NCBI RefSeq assembly: GCF_026151205.1
Contig: NC_087079.1
Span: 14,446,445-14,510,444 of the forward strand
DNA: 64,000 bases
Source: Bolinopsis microptera
Lineage: Eukaryota; Ctenophora; Tentaculata; Lobata; Bolinopsidae
Direction of reading: 5' to 3'
The translations under genes and the position numbers were made by a program. Position 1 is the first letter of the stretch, and every line of letters begins with the position of its first letter. Positions 35,701 through 44,031 of the stretch are shown in pieces. The notes under the pieces were generated by a model. The model was not told where the DNA came from, did no database searches, and saw nothing but the letters and a program-made list of their open reading frames with translations.

Positions 35701-38700
35701 ATGTTCTGTCGAAATTAAAATCCTGACAAAACCTCTCTCATTTAAGCAATGAACCTACACACCATTTTAAAGCTGTCATTCCTCCTGCCAATCGTCTACT
35801 CCGCAAACGTTTTAGTGATAGGTGGAGTACGAGGATCTCATCTCTTTGTCCCAATCGAGGTAGCGAACAAAATGGTCGGATTCGGACATAATGTAACGGT
35901 GGTAACCCCATTTAAAGAGCAGAGAGTTACTTTACAGGAGGGGACATTCCAACTGATCACAATTGAGGATTACGATGGAGATGATAGACAAGGGGAAAAG
36001 TTGATGGAAACTTGGCTAAGTTGGTTTGCTCCCGTCCTGCATCATCCATCTGTTGACATGTTTGCCAACATGCACGACAACACTGAGCTAATGAAATATT
36101 TTGTCGACCACTGGAACTCGTATCTCTTGGCGTACTTTAATGGAACAGAATTTGCGCAACTGCTCGAAAAGAGCAAGTTTGATTTGATAGTGATGGAAGA
36201 CTCGATGTCACTTATACCAATGGTACCCCTTATTGACCTCGACATCCCTATTACCTTACAAGACATTTTTGTGGCGGACCAATTTGCGACGACCGAAATT
36301 TTGGCGGTCCGAAAATATGGCGAAATTGAACAAAAACCGTCACATTTCGGACGTCACAGAAAATAAGGGTATTTTTCATCATTTTGTTTTCTGACACAAA
36401 GGAAATTCAAACTTTTCTAAAAATCGGTAAAATCATGTTGAAACCAAAATGAAACTTATAAATCGATTTCTTCATCTTCCTCTAAGGGGTCCGGCTCGAC
36501 TCTTTCAGTTTCACTTATTGAGTTTGGTATTAAATTGTTTATCTTGACTTAGTCTCTTATAAGACGTTTATGTTAGCACATAAATGTAATTTATTGTAAA
36601 TTTAAAACGTATTACTTGACATTAAATTCATCATGGAATATTGTGTTTATTTGTCCCACCATCATATCACTAACTTTTCAAGAACAAAATGAATCGATGA
36701 AGCCACAATTATTGGGATAAGCTAAAAATAATGCGACGGATTCTATTACGACGACCGAAATTTTGGCGGTCCGAAAATATGGCGAAATTTCGGGAAAACC
36801 GTCGCATTTCGTACGTTATAAAAATGTCTTGTAAGGTATCGGATTGTATTGTGGAATCGATATGAAAGTATCTCGAGACAGGCTTGGGTTACCTAGTCTG
36901 ATGAACAGCGAGCCGAGCAATTTCAACGATCTCGCGGATGATGATTCTGCACAGACTTTTTTCGAGCGATGGCAGACTTTGAAAAGAATAATGCGGTATT
37001 TACGCAATGTTCTGCCGTTTGTTGACGGCGCTGTCGGGAAAGAAGCGGCTAGAACTAATCGTCCGTAACTGACTTCTTCATGTCAGTTTACGATGTTGCA
37101 TTCGTGTTGGATCATCCGGTGTTCTCGTTCCCCTTCCTTTCCCCACCCAACGTTTTCTATCTCGGACCATTCCATCTAAAAGACCGCTCTCTCAATCCTC
37201 TCTCAGACACATTCCAAGAATTCCTGTCCAGCTGTCCCCACAAACACACCGTGTTCCTCTCCTTTGGTTCATACCTACATAACATTACTCTGTTCTCCGG
37301 TACACCCACCATCCTGGAAACTCTAAGCAAGATGGACGTGTGCGTCATCCTGAAAAGCGAAGTTGATGTTGTCTCCAAGTACCACCTCTCCACTGAAAAG
37401 TTTCTACAGCGAGCCTGGCTACCACAGAAAGACCTGCTGGGAACTGGTAAAGTGGACTTCTTTATCTCCCACTGCGGTAATAACGGTAGATTGGAAAGTA
37501 TCTACAACAATGTCCCTCTGTTGTGTGTCCCGCTGTTCGCGGAGCAGTATTATAATGCCAGAATGGTTAAAAGAAACAGCTTCGGAGTTCTTTTAACTTG
37601 GGAGAATCTAAACGAAAACACATTTAGAGAAGGCATTGTGGAGATGATAAGGGGGAAACCTGTTTATGCGGCCAACATGAAACAAGCCGTGGAGATAGCA
37701 CGTGATGATCCTGGCGCTGGAACTGATACTCTCAAGTTTTATTCTGATTTGCTTATTAGAAACGGAAAAGCCGATTTTCTTGTTAATCGTATCATTTCGA
37801 AACAGTCTTCGAATGACATATACAATATTGATATCTTCCTTGTGGTATTATCAGCTTTTGTATGTATAATTGTCGCAATTTGTGCTTGTGTTTACAAACT
37901 GTGTAAATGTTTACGCAAGAAGATGTTTAAAACCAAAACTGATTGAACCAAAATTCTTTTGTGTTGTTTTTTTTTTTGAAGTATTGTTTTACAGCTGTTG
38001 TTAATAACTAATTAGTTACGTTAAATTTGCTGGTCAAAAAGTTGATAGATAAAAAAGTTGTATGTACTTATTACGATTTGTTTATTCATCGATGAAACTG
38101 TTAAGTACGTAATACGTATTATGTAATATGACTTTTAACGAAAGTATGAAGACCTTGATTTCCTTGTCGCTCAAACGTGATATAGTCTACTAAAAACATG
38201 TGCATTATTTAGTACATAATTTTGTACATAATTTAGTACATAATTTAGTACATAGTCTAGTACATTATTTAGTACATTATTTAATACATTATTTAATACA
38301 TTATTTAGTACATTATTTAGTACATTATTTAGTACATTATTTAGGACATTATTTAGGACATTATTTAGGACATTATTTAGTACATTAATCATATGCTCCC
38401 CCTCAGAGAGAAGCAGGTACCAGGTCATATTCACGGAAGAATAAAAACAGATTACCAAACCAACCCTCACCCCAACCCTCACCCTTATCTCAGAATTCTT
38501 ATCAGGTATTATAAAATAATCCGCCACCTCAAGTTAAATTGATAAAGTTTTTATATGACAGAGTAAATTGACGGATACATTCTTTTTAATGTTAGTACAT
38601 ACTGTGCTAATTATTGTAGTTGCAACTGACTAGAAAGGCTTTAGCAAACAAAGCATTAACATTCTATTTTAGATCTACTCTTACATATTCTGTAATTCAG

Positions 38701-41700
38701 GCAACAAATTCCAAACCAAAACCGGAAAAGGCCGAAAAGAAACCCGAACTAAACGGCTGCGAGAAGAAGAACATGGTATCTGAAGTTTACAACCATAACA
38801 ATGTTCCTAATGAAGATGCCACCTCAGATTCGTACCAAGAGATAATCAAGTATTTTAGGTACGGTTATGAGTCATTGACTGGTCACGTGTTTGTGTCACA
38901 GGATGATGATCCACAACATATACATATAGATTTATAATCTATGCCGATGGTCAATAATCATGGTTTTGACTGCATTTTGTTCGTTGAAATTTTACGTAAA
39001 GCTGGAAAATAACATGGAAATAATAACTCCCTCAGAAAATTGAGAACCAACTTCGTTGACGACAGTTTTAGACCGTGTAACAAGTCAGTATTCGGAGAGG
39101 AGGTCACAACATCACGTGACCTGAGTGACCCTAGTAACGGTAGTCATGGTAACGCGGTCACGTGGTTGAGACCCCACGAGATTGATGCGGGTTACCCTGG
39201 GATCAAATGGACCGTTTTTAGAACGCCCCTTCCTACTGATATTGTGCAGGGTATGTTTAGAAATATATACCATTACTGTTTATTGTTTTCCATGAAATTG
39301 GTGTCAAATAAAACGGAACTGGTACCCAGCAGTTTTTTGTAAAAATGAGGTAAAATAGAAATAAAGTAAAAATAGAAATGAAAATAATCTAAAATAATGA
39401 TTTAATAACAATTTAATAATAATTTAATGATGCTGCCCCGGTAGGCTCGCTGGGGGACTGTTGGCTGTTGAGCTCACTCTCTGTTCTAGCAGACAGACCT
39501 AGCCTGATTGAACAAATATTTCTCAACAAATCTGTGTCTCTTGAAGGTACGACTGTTCTTGCAATCGCCAAGGATCTGTAATCTGTATTATGCATATCTT
39601 TATTTGGAATGATAATTTCTTATAACTTGTGAATTATATGACTTATGTGTTGTCGTTCAGAACAGGCAAAAAATAACCACTGGTAAGGTCCTCTCTAGCG
39701 TTCCATAGCTACATTTCATATAGATTGTTATCAAAATTAGAATCTGTAGGATTCACTCAATACTTGAAACATGTTCCTTTGTATCTGAATACAGACATCT
39801 GAATATCTCAGGGGTGTATGAAGTCCGCCTCTGTAAAGATGGACAGTGGACGAATGTGATAGTTGACGATTACTTCCCCTGCCTTCCCAGTAAGAAGCTC
39901 ATGTTCGCACAGAGTGACCGGAAGCAGCTGTAAGCATGATTTCAATGCTTTATTGTGCATATCCACATCCACAAAGTTATAAATTTCCTCGCAGATCAGT
40001 GTTTCCCCTAGTGAGCTGCTTTTCCAGGTAATCCTCTCGAATAAACTCTCAAATTGTTACAGGTGGGTTCCGATAATAGAGAAGGCAGTTGCAAAGCTAT
40101 TCGGTGGGTACCACAACCTGAAAGCTGGTCATTGCAGTGAGGGACTACAGTTACTGACCGGAGCCCCAATTGAGTGTCTCAAGATGTCCGACTATGAGGA
40201 AGATCTTGAACTTTTCTGGGGTAAGTCTAGCTTTTATTGGATCTTGAGTCATTATTACTTAGTACAGGACTCATAGATGCAAATAACAATTCCAAAAATC
40301 GAATTCCGAAGTTAAACTGCATAAAACTATATCAACATCGACTTTAACAATGTATCAAACATGGATTAATAATGTGGTAATAAGGTATTGCATACGATCC
40401 TTATTTTGTACCGTACTAATTAGAAAATTGCATCAGAATATAGAGTATTAAATTTGCTAAAACCACGGTCAAGAGCGCATTATATGAACTAACAAACATA
40501 GTTTTATTAGCGAGCACTCGCAGCAGGATCAGAACTTTGACAAAATTTAATATCGCTTTTAAAATTCAACATACCGGTGGACCCAAATTGGACTGCTGGG
40601 TGGCGCAGGGCCACATACTACTATACATTAAAGCAAAATGCAAACACTACGAAATCAATTTTTAGGAGTTATTAAAATCAAGCAATTATGTATTAATTGA
40701 CCAGTTCTTAGAATATACATGCGGAAGTCACTTATGGTTTTCGTCCCGTCCTAAACCCCCATTTTCCTTCCAACAGGTATGTTGCTGAGTTACAAAGAGG
40801 CCGGTTACCCAATGGGAGTTTGTTGTATGGGGGAGGAGGAACAGGCTGCTAGCCTAGGTTTTTAATTATATTGAACATTTATTTTACTTGACAGTTTCTC
40901 CGCTGATTGAAGACCTCCATACTTTTTCCTCGTTTTATTTTTTAACATGATTCAGTCTTATTAATATTTTGTCGCTGATTGGTCTTAAATCAATCTGTTG
41001 TTAGTTTAATGAGATGAAAATATTCTCATTTCCTTCTGTCAAGGTTTGACAACTCGTCACGCGTATTCCCTGCTAAATCTCCACGGGATAGAACACCTGA
41101 GATTGGTGCAGCTGAGGAACCCTTGGGCTAAGGATACCTGGACTGGCCCGTACAACAACAAGTGCACTAATTGGACTCAGGAACTCCGGACAGAACTTAT
41201 GGTTAGTATTAATTATTGTTATTATTTTCAAATTTAGGTCCATACTTGTCAGCTTATCAATTTTTAGTCTCTTCTTGTAAATTTAGAGTCATCTCCGAAC
41301 ATCACACATGATTAATTACCTTAATTACCAATCCAATCTTGTTCAGGTATTTGAAGATTCAAGTGAAGCAGTGTTCTGGATGGAGCTGACAGATTTTGTC
41401 CGGTACTTCACGACACTTGACGTGTGTCACCTCCACCAGGGCTGGCAGGAGTGGAGGAGTACCGGGACTCTTTCTATCACCTCTCCGGTCGTGACCTACA
41501 TCTCCGTCTGCGAGACATCCTGTCTTGATATATCTCTGATCCAGACCTCCCGGCGGGGCTCCAGCTTAACGAGTCTAGTAGACCTGAGTGTGGTAGTGTT
41601 GAGATGTGGCGAGGACAACACGCCCCAGTCTGTGGTGGAGTACTCCGGGAGAAGTCTCCTCAGTAACGTCACCTGCTCCACCCTCGTCTCACCTGGCACC

Positions 41701-42198
41701 TACATGGTCCTCCCCCTCTCCTTTCTCTCCCCAGAGTTGGACACTAAGTACACGCTGGTGTGCCTGGCTGATAAGAACTGGTGTGTGTGGCAGGGGCCGG
41801 GGTCCGCTGACTTGGTGGCTGATGTGCTCTACAAAGTGACCCTCTCAAAGGGTGAGCACCGGGACGCTCTCCAGGGATGTTCAGTCTACCAGCTGAACAA
41901 GAAGGTAGCAGGTTTGGTGATGGCGGTTGAGAACCGCAACCCACACCGCTACTTCCATATCTCGTGTGACAATCACAACACGAGCAACGTGGTCAGCACA
42001 CGTGGTCAGATCACCACGTCCGACTGGATACCTCCTCTCTCCCGCATGATCATCATGATCCTCACCCAGCTGGACGAAACGTGCGGGTTCAAGATACAAA
42101 GCTCCTACAAGTTTAGTTTACTTCAGGAGGGACCGGTGGATGAGGCAGAACATGCGCCTCCGCTTGAAGGCACACTGCACAAAGTTTACCCGCTATGA
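23765..42198 (+). CDS. CAPN15: Calpain-15 (small optic lobes type cysteine protease)
   Basis: Coding exons 23765-23827, 28051-28196, 28310-28433, 28932-29096, 38701-38858, 39036-39250, 39445-39546, 39812-39929, 40063-40220, 40777-40857, 41044-41201 and 41347-42198 close in phase to 779 aa. The N-terminus has RanBP2-type zinc fingers: C-x2-C-x10-C-x2-C from WRCTHC (split by intron 1) and from WVCGDC, and a half finger at WICAKC. The protease core follows (FVDDSF; SLGDCW with the catalytic Cys at about 296; RHAYSLL with His about 449; LRNPW with Asn about 469). The long last exon carries the SOL-type C-terminal domain (VENRNPHRYFHI, VVSTRGQ). It lacks EF hands, as expected. It is shorter than vertebrate CAPN15 because there are fewer fingers. 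The role in known animals is neural and eye development. Introns 1 and 4 host other genes and transposons. Confidence 0.9.
24037..25740 (-). CDS. BTB/POZ-domain protein, single exon, nested in CAPN15 intron 1
   Basis: A 567-aa intronless frame on the strand opposite CAPN15. Residues about 8-105 look like a BTB/POZ fold (VLIKIRNQDPRTVCVNTLTS, then SSVFSQLINN, then FRELHKLAVVFKVGWLVDYC), followed by a helical BACK-like segment (about 110-230). The rest has no Kelch repeats or other domain that I recognise. BTB proteins dimerise and often act as adaptors for cullin-3 ubiquitin ligases. Lack of introns in an intron-rich genome and location inside another gene's intron suggest origin by retrocopy, although the frame is fully open and so probably functional. 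Confidence 0.65.
   Translation of the reverse strand: MSESSSENSVLIKIRNQDPRTVCVNTLTSQSSVFSQLINNLGLSELEIEDFQPEAVLLFLTALGDESLDNIEDAMFRELHKLAVVFKVGWLVDYCRNWLYIKIEEINPSPEYSLQLFLFEESCFIARKWDIKRPINLLVNKLAVVDNSCFILRYVENISDLNTVQLDYLLKLAGANNKIFIDIIDRDLETQRAMTKNLRYLFENINFDQKHGLQKQQRPYGQIFEKIANLPEITKEDLRLVLKKSAGSSNNEASPDQDVIISYSGDYVMQYPNYLYQLIDFVNEHCPNKFDMMMVVDLLLIVISPDDEQSRTTEVDTFFKQLRDSTQDKEKKLVSVQYINMIISVLEQSDGRNKDYVIKILEIIRENDILSSYFNFLQVPVSHISPLKRFPMRSSFSSSRTVLPECNRVGECGFLITRNISVLRLIENTNAGPALHPLLGVLVNLPLMLRILGLNRLKRMLSCSAARNRGHISITSWKLSTESSDYRNTGKHYHEFFSAEDMRLYKVQSVTLKNGIELSLPSPLWEDYTVRVWRHWLPDFRIPKIGRNKNEAFFVDYCIKKFLVAKH
25966..26822. mobile_element. MITE of the TACCTTA family, in CAPN15 intron 1
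   Basis: The left end TACCTTATCGGACGTT and the right end (AACGTTAAATGAACGATAAGG-like) are imperfect inverted repeats, with further GAACGGACGTT phrases near both ends. The element is about 857 bp and has no coding capacity. A TA is present at the left border but not at the right, so it is older or more decayed than its relatives at 36254 and 62250. Confidence 0.5.
26823..27842. other. Intron sequence, no gene seen
   Basis: Remainder of CAPN15 intron 1 between the MITE and the minisatellite. Short minus-strand frames here have no domain likeness. Confidence 0.5.
27843..28045 (+). repeat. Minisatellite with duplicated splice acceptor of CAPN15 exon 2
   Basis: An 18-bp unit (ccagggttaccagagtta) repeats in two blocks. 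Between and after the blocks, a 50-bp segment holding the polypyrimidine tract, AG acceptor and first 39 bases of CAPN15 exon 2 occurs twice, at 27951-27999 and 28043-28091. Only the second acceptor gives an open frame. Confidence 0.85.
29097..29153 (+). repeat. GTCA microsatellite starting at a splice donor
   Basis: Directly at the end of CAPN15 exon 4 (after cccag) the intron begins GTCAGTCAGTCAGTC and continues as a GTCA/GTTA/GTCG array. The donor GT is part of the first repeat unit. Confidence 0.85.
29395..30285. repeat. 366-bp satellite, diverged copies in CAPN15 intron 4
   Basis: Two and a half units of the same repeat that forms the array at 44795-49372 (phrases: aatctgtcaaatttgtgttcag, tttcctccgaccgaaatcaaac, ttggttgcggg, atcaattaactgac). 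These copies differ more from one another than those of the distal array. Confidence 0.9.
30544..31150 (-). pseudogene. MULE transposase, C-terminal fragment, interrupted by a MITE
   Basis: The upstream part contains YYERTWVGTQ followed by WNQRDAFMAGLPRSSNIAEGWHNGF. The downstream part contains PTIWRFIDVLKKEQDLTQ. In order these are the conserved end of the MULE-type transposase region common in invertebrate genomes. The catalytic N-terminal half is missing. The two parts are separated by the 149-bp insertion at 30781-30929. Leaving that insertion and one target copy out, the frame runs on, so the break is due only to the insertion. Confidence 0.75.
30781..30929. mobile_element. 149-bp hAT-type MITE with 8-bp target duplication
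   Basis: Begins CAGGGACAAAAGGA and ends with its inverted copy (TCCTTTTGTCCCTG), with inner GCGG/CCGC-containing arms extending the inverted repeat. Flanked by an exact 8-bp duplication, ATCAAGGA, at 30773-30780 and 30930-30937. The CAGGG terminus with 8-bp target duplication is the hAT signature. It lies inside the MULE transposase. Confidence 0.92.
31588..31828. repeat. 366-bp satellite, segment between MULE and RTE-like LINE
   Basis: A partial satellite unit resumes after the MULE and ends exactly at the target duplication of the LINE. It includes a small internal tandem duplication of ttttgacttccagtacctcaa near 31727-31768. Confidence 0.85.
31829..35055 (-). mobile_element. Intact RTE-like LINE, 3.2 kb, in CAPN15 intron 4
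   Basis: Flanked by a 10-bp direct repeat, ATCTCCATAT, at 31819-31828 and 35056-35065, both copies being part of the satellite. The left (3') end is AT-rich (revcomp ends in a taataat-like tail) without a long poly(A). It contains a single long open frame. The exact target duplication and the uninterrupted frame show a recent insertion. Confidence 0.9.
31908..35018 (-). CDS. LINE endonuclease-reverse transcriptase polyprotein
   Basis: About 1036 aa from the Met at 35018; the frame is also open upstream to 35075 but that part is partly flanking satellite. The N-terminal APE-type endonuclease has ISSWNLNGI, LQETKC, VAGDFNARLG and SDHKPV. The central reverse transcriptase has GPDGIPNELMKAAG, an AYKQGRSC segment, a QGDSLAGKVFTL block and the catalytic YADD. 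The C-terminal end has RWKMLGHVLR and GRRGRPRSNLF. No separate ORF1 or RNase H is seen, consistent with an RTE-like clade. No stop or frameshift occurs, so the protein may be active. Confidence 0.88.
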   Translation of the reverse strand: MAVVTDVLARSLPLLTLLLLMPMSSTLNISSWNLNGIKGNILRREHLVSDAKRYHFDVVCLQETKCRDFEETIINGHKLVTLAQSDNWYHYGLGFLICPVLVPSIVAWRSLSNRVAFIDIRLTEPNGSHRMIRIVNVYGPTKKIVDDDISKVTGNSPLLQSYFNDLKTAINIPARYDLFVAGDFNARLGRCSRKEYDAGFNNHIGQFVNGLRNRNGEFLLDFIVDNGLFACNTAFQHRAKYITTWKARCVPKGRPKGSKDTVNYFKQIDHILCRTNFKVCLTDSRSFCGDLVKSDHKPVVARFKLGCEYIVHKRPRSDKIRFDVNRLNDSDIKSKFFDSFKSNIDCRVLTNNAISENSDIFGILSKCAVQVVGKVPPGKPHQYSDDPTVVKLSAERKSLQQECSLTGISDRSDLRKRINHLKRTIKKRLKSINEATANALVDVINNTDSCRSMFEANRTLAQCRMKKDGVTVHDADGNTLGSDSLKAEAIKEYFNNEFNDKDEPQLPAFIDPPGSLLCPITPEEVGRAVMKLKSGRACGPDGIPNELMKAAGYPLHCELARIYNLSFETNTYIPAIGEGILTPLQKPGKPRGPVKSIRPLTLLNGTRKVLSLVALNRINYHVDMYTGPWQAAYKQGRSCADLVWSQRMLTSVVTRRQFEYSKINIDMTAAFNTIRRQTIINPLIDAGCSRDDIRLVQYLLSNTKLKVTVNRAESGEFVINIGAYQGDSLAGKVFTLTLAGALNHIRAVISVTIPRPNPPVSDRGLPLESAYADDAELLSEDGQSLVKILEIASDILKDWSLFVNESKTVFTRVYLAETDALDAHGNKIRGNEEWRESVLLGSKLCSERDIVNRRNKANVAFYTYKKVWLNSSVQISESRKLKLYEALVTSVLLYNCSSWAAPETVMASVDVLQRKHLQRQIINTYWPTVISNENLYKRCNVSPLTERIKKARWKMLGHVLRSGDDTPAFLSFRFACLGCFDYKGRRGRPRSNLFDLLLKDIMTKNIIVIVNKRFSLSNFNDLVYKAHDRRLWRSYG
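35066..35345. repeat. 366-bp satellite, segment right of the LINE
   Basis: The satellite resumes at the LINE target duplication and continues for about three quarters of a unit before unique sequence begins near 35346. Confidence 0.85.
35688..35700 (+). promoter_or_regulatory. Possible TATA box of the glycosyltransferase
   Basis: gtatatatta lies about 55 bp upstream of the start codon at 35749, a reasonable spacing for a short 5' leader. Confidence 0.35.
35749..37946 (+). pseudogene. UDP-glycosyltransferase (UGT), disrupted, nested in CAPN15 intron 4
   Basis: A single-exon family-1 UGT. Signal peptide (MNLHTILKLSFLLPIVYSANVLVIGG) and N-terminal acceptor domain run to 36253. The middle segment (RLGLPSLMNSEPSNF) resumes at 36839. 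The donor-binding C-terminal half from 37080 has the UGT signature (WLPQKDLL...FFISHCGNNGRLES...VPLLCVPLFAEQYYNARM), a transmembrane helix and a lysine-rich tail. Known UGTs work in the ER lumen, adding sugars from UDP-sugar to small lipophilic molecules. Two breaks exist: a 583-bp MITE with TA duplication (36254-36836) that introduces a stop, and a one-base frame change between about 37030 and 37080. Even if the MITE were removed the frameshift would remain. It is on the same strand as CAPN15. Confidence 0.82.
36254..36836. mobile_element. 583-bp MITE of the TACCTTA family, in the UGT
   Basis: Terminal inverted repeats CCTTACAAGACATTTTT / AAAAATGTCTTGTAAGG, bordered by TA at 36252-36253 and 36837-36838, the Tc1/mariner-type target. 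Just inside each end is a 70-bp subrepeat in the same orientation (gacgaccgaaattttggcgg, tccgaaaatatggcgaaat, accgtcgcatttc). No coding capacity. Confidence 0.9.
38190..38392. repeat. 12-bp minisatellite (TTATTTAGTACA)n
   Basis: About 16 units of a 12-bp sequence with few changes (acataatttagt, acattatttagt, acattatttagg). The unit length is a multiple of three, so long repetitive frames exist on both strands. It lies in CAPN15 intron 4, about 300 bp before exon 5. Confidence 0.9.
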
Positions 42199-42226
42199 TG
42201 AAGGTATTGAATCTATGGAATAGTAC

Positions 42227-42829
42227 TTCTACTTGTACTTGAAAAGGTCTCCTCCTAGTCGTTGGAGTGGCCTGCACCACATAGTAACTCCTTTCTCCGG
42301 TGTATTAGACCTCTCCAGTGAACCCTGTCTGTAGCTTGTTGTTCTGCATCTTCTATCGTGATGTTATCGACACCTGTGAAGATTGCTGCATCCTCCCGGA
42401 CACATGACAACCAGTTTTTCCTAGGTCTACCTCTCGACCTTTTACCATGCTTTGGGATCCAGTGCAGAAGATAGTTTGGTATTCTTTCTTCTGGCATCCT
42501 CACCACATGGCCAAACCATCGGAGTCTAGCTGCTCGTACGAAAGTATCAGCAGGGGCGATGTTAGCCCGCTTAAGTACATCAGCATTAGATACATGATAA
42601 AACCATTTTATTTTCAGGATTCTCCTCAGACATCTATGATGGAACACCTCAAATCTTTTCATCTGCGTCTGTGTGGTATTCCATACCTCACTTCCATAAA
42701 GCAGTATAGTGAGAACAGCCGCTTTGTAAATCCTGATTTTAGTTGGAGTCTTGATGTTGCGACTGTACCATATACTGCTGAGCTGATAGAATGCCCCAGA
42801 GGCCTTTTGAATTCGAGCTGACAGTTCTT
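42227..42829 (-). mobile_element. 5'-truncated LINE, just after the CAPN15 stop codon
   Basis: Flanked by an 11-bp direct repeat, TGGAATAGTAC, at 42216-42226 and 42830-42840. It carries a minus-strand frame ending at 42255 that matches the end of a LINE polyprotein: SARIQKASGAFYQLSSIW, ILLYGSEVWNTT, RLRWFGHVVRM, then SRGRPRKNWL. The insertion point is 18 bp past the CAPN15 stop, so it lies in the 3' UTR or immediately downstream. A fragment of the same family is at 59860-60230. Confidence 0.88.
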
Positions 42830-42840
42830 TGGAATAGTAC

Positions 42841-43579
42841 ATAGCGATAATACTTATTATATTAGTGGTAGTCAGAACAATACAAATTAACGATCTTTAG
42901 ATTGAGTCCTTAAGAAAATTTCTCTCATACTAAATATTGTTTCAACTTTCTACCATTGATATTTTCTATTTATAGTCACTTTCCAGTTCCACGGCAAAGT
43001 GGTCACCAATCGGTTAGAATCTGACAACCACTTGTTGCATCGTTAAATTGAATTAGATGGAAATGGAATGAGCTGTCGATTGTAAGACTTTTATTTAAAA
43101 TTTAATTGAACTGTGAATTGTAGTCTTAAATTCTTGTGAAATTTAAATAGTTATAGTTGTATAAACCAGTTTAATATGTTAATTGTATGTACATCATTTA
43201 TCTAGGATATTTGTATACAGTTTCTTCTCATAATTTTTTATGTCGAGCGGAACTTGAATTTAAATTAGGTCGGATGTACTGAGTGTTTTGTATATAATTA
43301 TATTATATATTATAGACGAACCAGTTGATATTCTTTCTATGCAGAAATTATGAATAATTTACCATAAATTTATTATAATGTTGAGTTAGCTATTTATCGA
43401 ATGTCATTATATTTTCATCATTGATGGACGGTCATGTATTACTATTATAATTGTTTTATTTTGTTTGTCAAAACTGACTGAACAACATGAGTGTTTTCAG
43501 TGAGCAGGATCAGCCAGAGTTACTTTTAAATAATTAAAAATAGCGCGTTCCATCCAGATGAATTATCTGGTACAGGGTG
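42841..43579. other. CAPN15 3' flank, no gene seen
   Basis: AT-rich. The part 43340-43560 is related to 55087-55275, indicating that it belonged to the CAPN15 3' end before duplication. Confidence 0.5.
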
Positions 43580-43587
43580 ACTGAAAC

Positions 43588-43687
43588 TTGTCATACGTTG
43601 TATGACCCGCCGCGCACGAAGTGCGCGGCTCCCCCTGTATCGTCAGGACGATAGTGTATCGACCGTAAGGGTCGCAACGTAATACAA
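43588..43687. mobile_element. 100-bp hairpin MITE, copy A
   Basis: Begins TTGTCATACGTTG and ends CAACGTAATACAA (imperfect inverted repeat). Flanked by the 8-bp duplication ACTGAAAC at 43580-43587 and 43688-43695. Inside are several hairpins in series: GCCGCGCAC-GAA-GTGCGCGGC, TATCGTC-AG-GACGATA and CGACC-GTAAG-GGTCG. Confidence 0.9.
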
Positions 43688-43839
43688 ACTGAAACCTGTT
43701 CACTAGGCCTAGCCTCTAGCTATTATTATTAAATCTTTTTTGAAAGTATCATATTCGAAAATGGGACAAAAAAAGGGAAAAAAGAATTTCCGGTTTGTAA
43801 ATCTTTCTGAAGTATGTTTCCTCCGCGAGCGTGCTAAAT

Positions 43840-43975
43840 CACTTTAATTGACGATGTCAATTCATGGCAGCTCGGCGCGGCACAGTAGCGCATCTCGCCG
43901 ATCTCGCTGTGAGAAGCCCCATTGAGTGCGCGGCGCGGCACAGTAACGCATCGCGCTACAATAAATCACTAGCTA
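43840..43975. repeat. GC-rich direct repeat
   Basis: The phrase cggcgcggcacagta-cgcat occurs twice (about 43874 and 43934) with a run of CGCG-rich sequence between, in an otherwise AT-rich area. Confidence 0.5.
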
Positions 43976-44031
43976 CACTCGAATTTCCAGATTGGGATCG
44001 ACTGACATTGTATTGATAAGTCTGGAGGTGA

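Noticed and set aside
38171-38527. Long repetitive frames on both strands (LVHNLVHY-type and LNNVLNNV-type)
   Set aside because: They result from a 12-bp minisatellite whose unit is a multiple of three.
43588-43687. Known self-cleaving ribozyme (hammerhead, twister) in the hairpin MITE
   Set aside because: No CUGAUGA/GAAA hammerhead core and no convincing twister core could be aligned; kept as an unclassified structured MITE.
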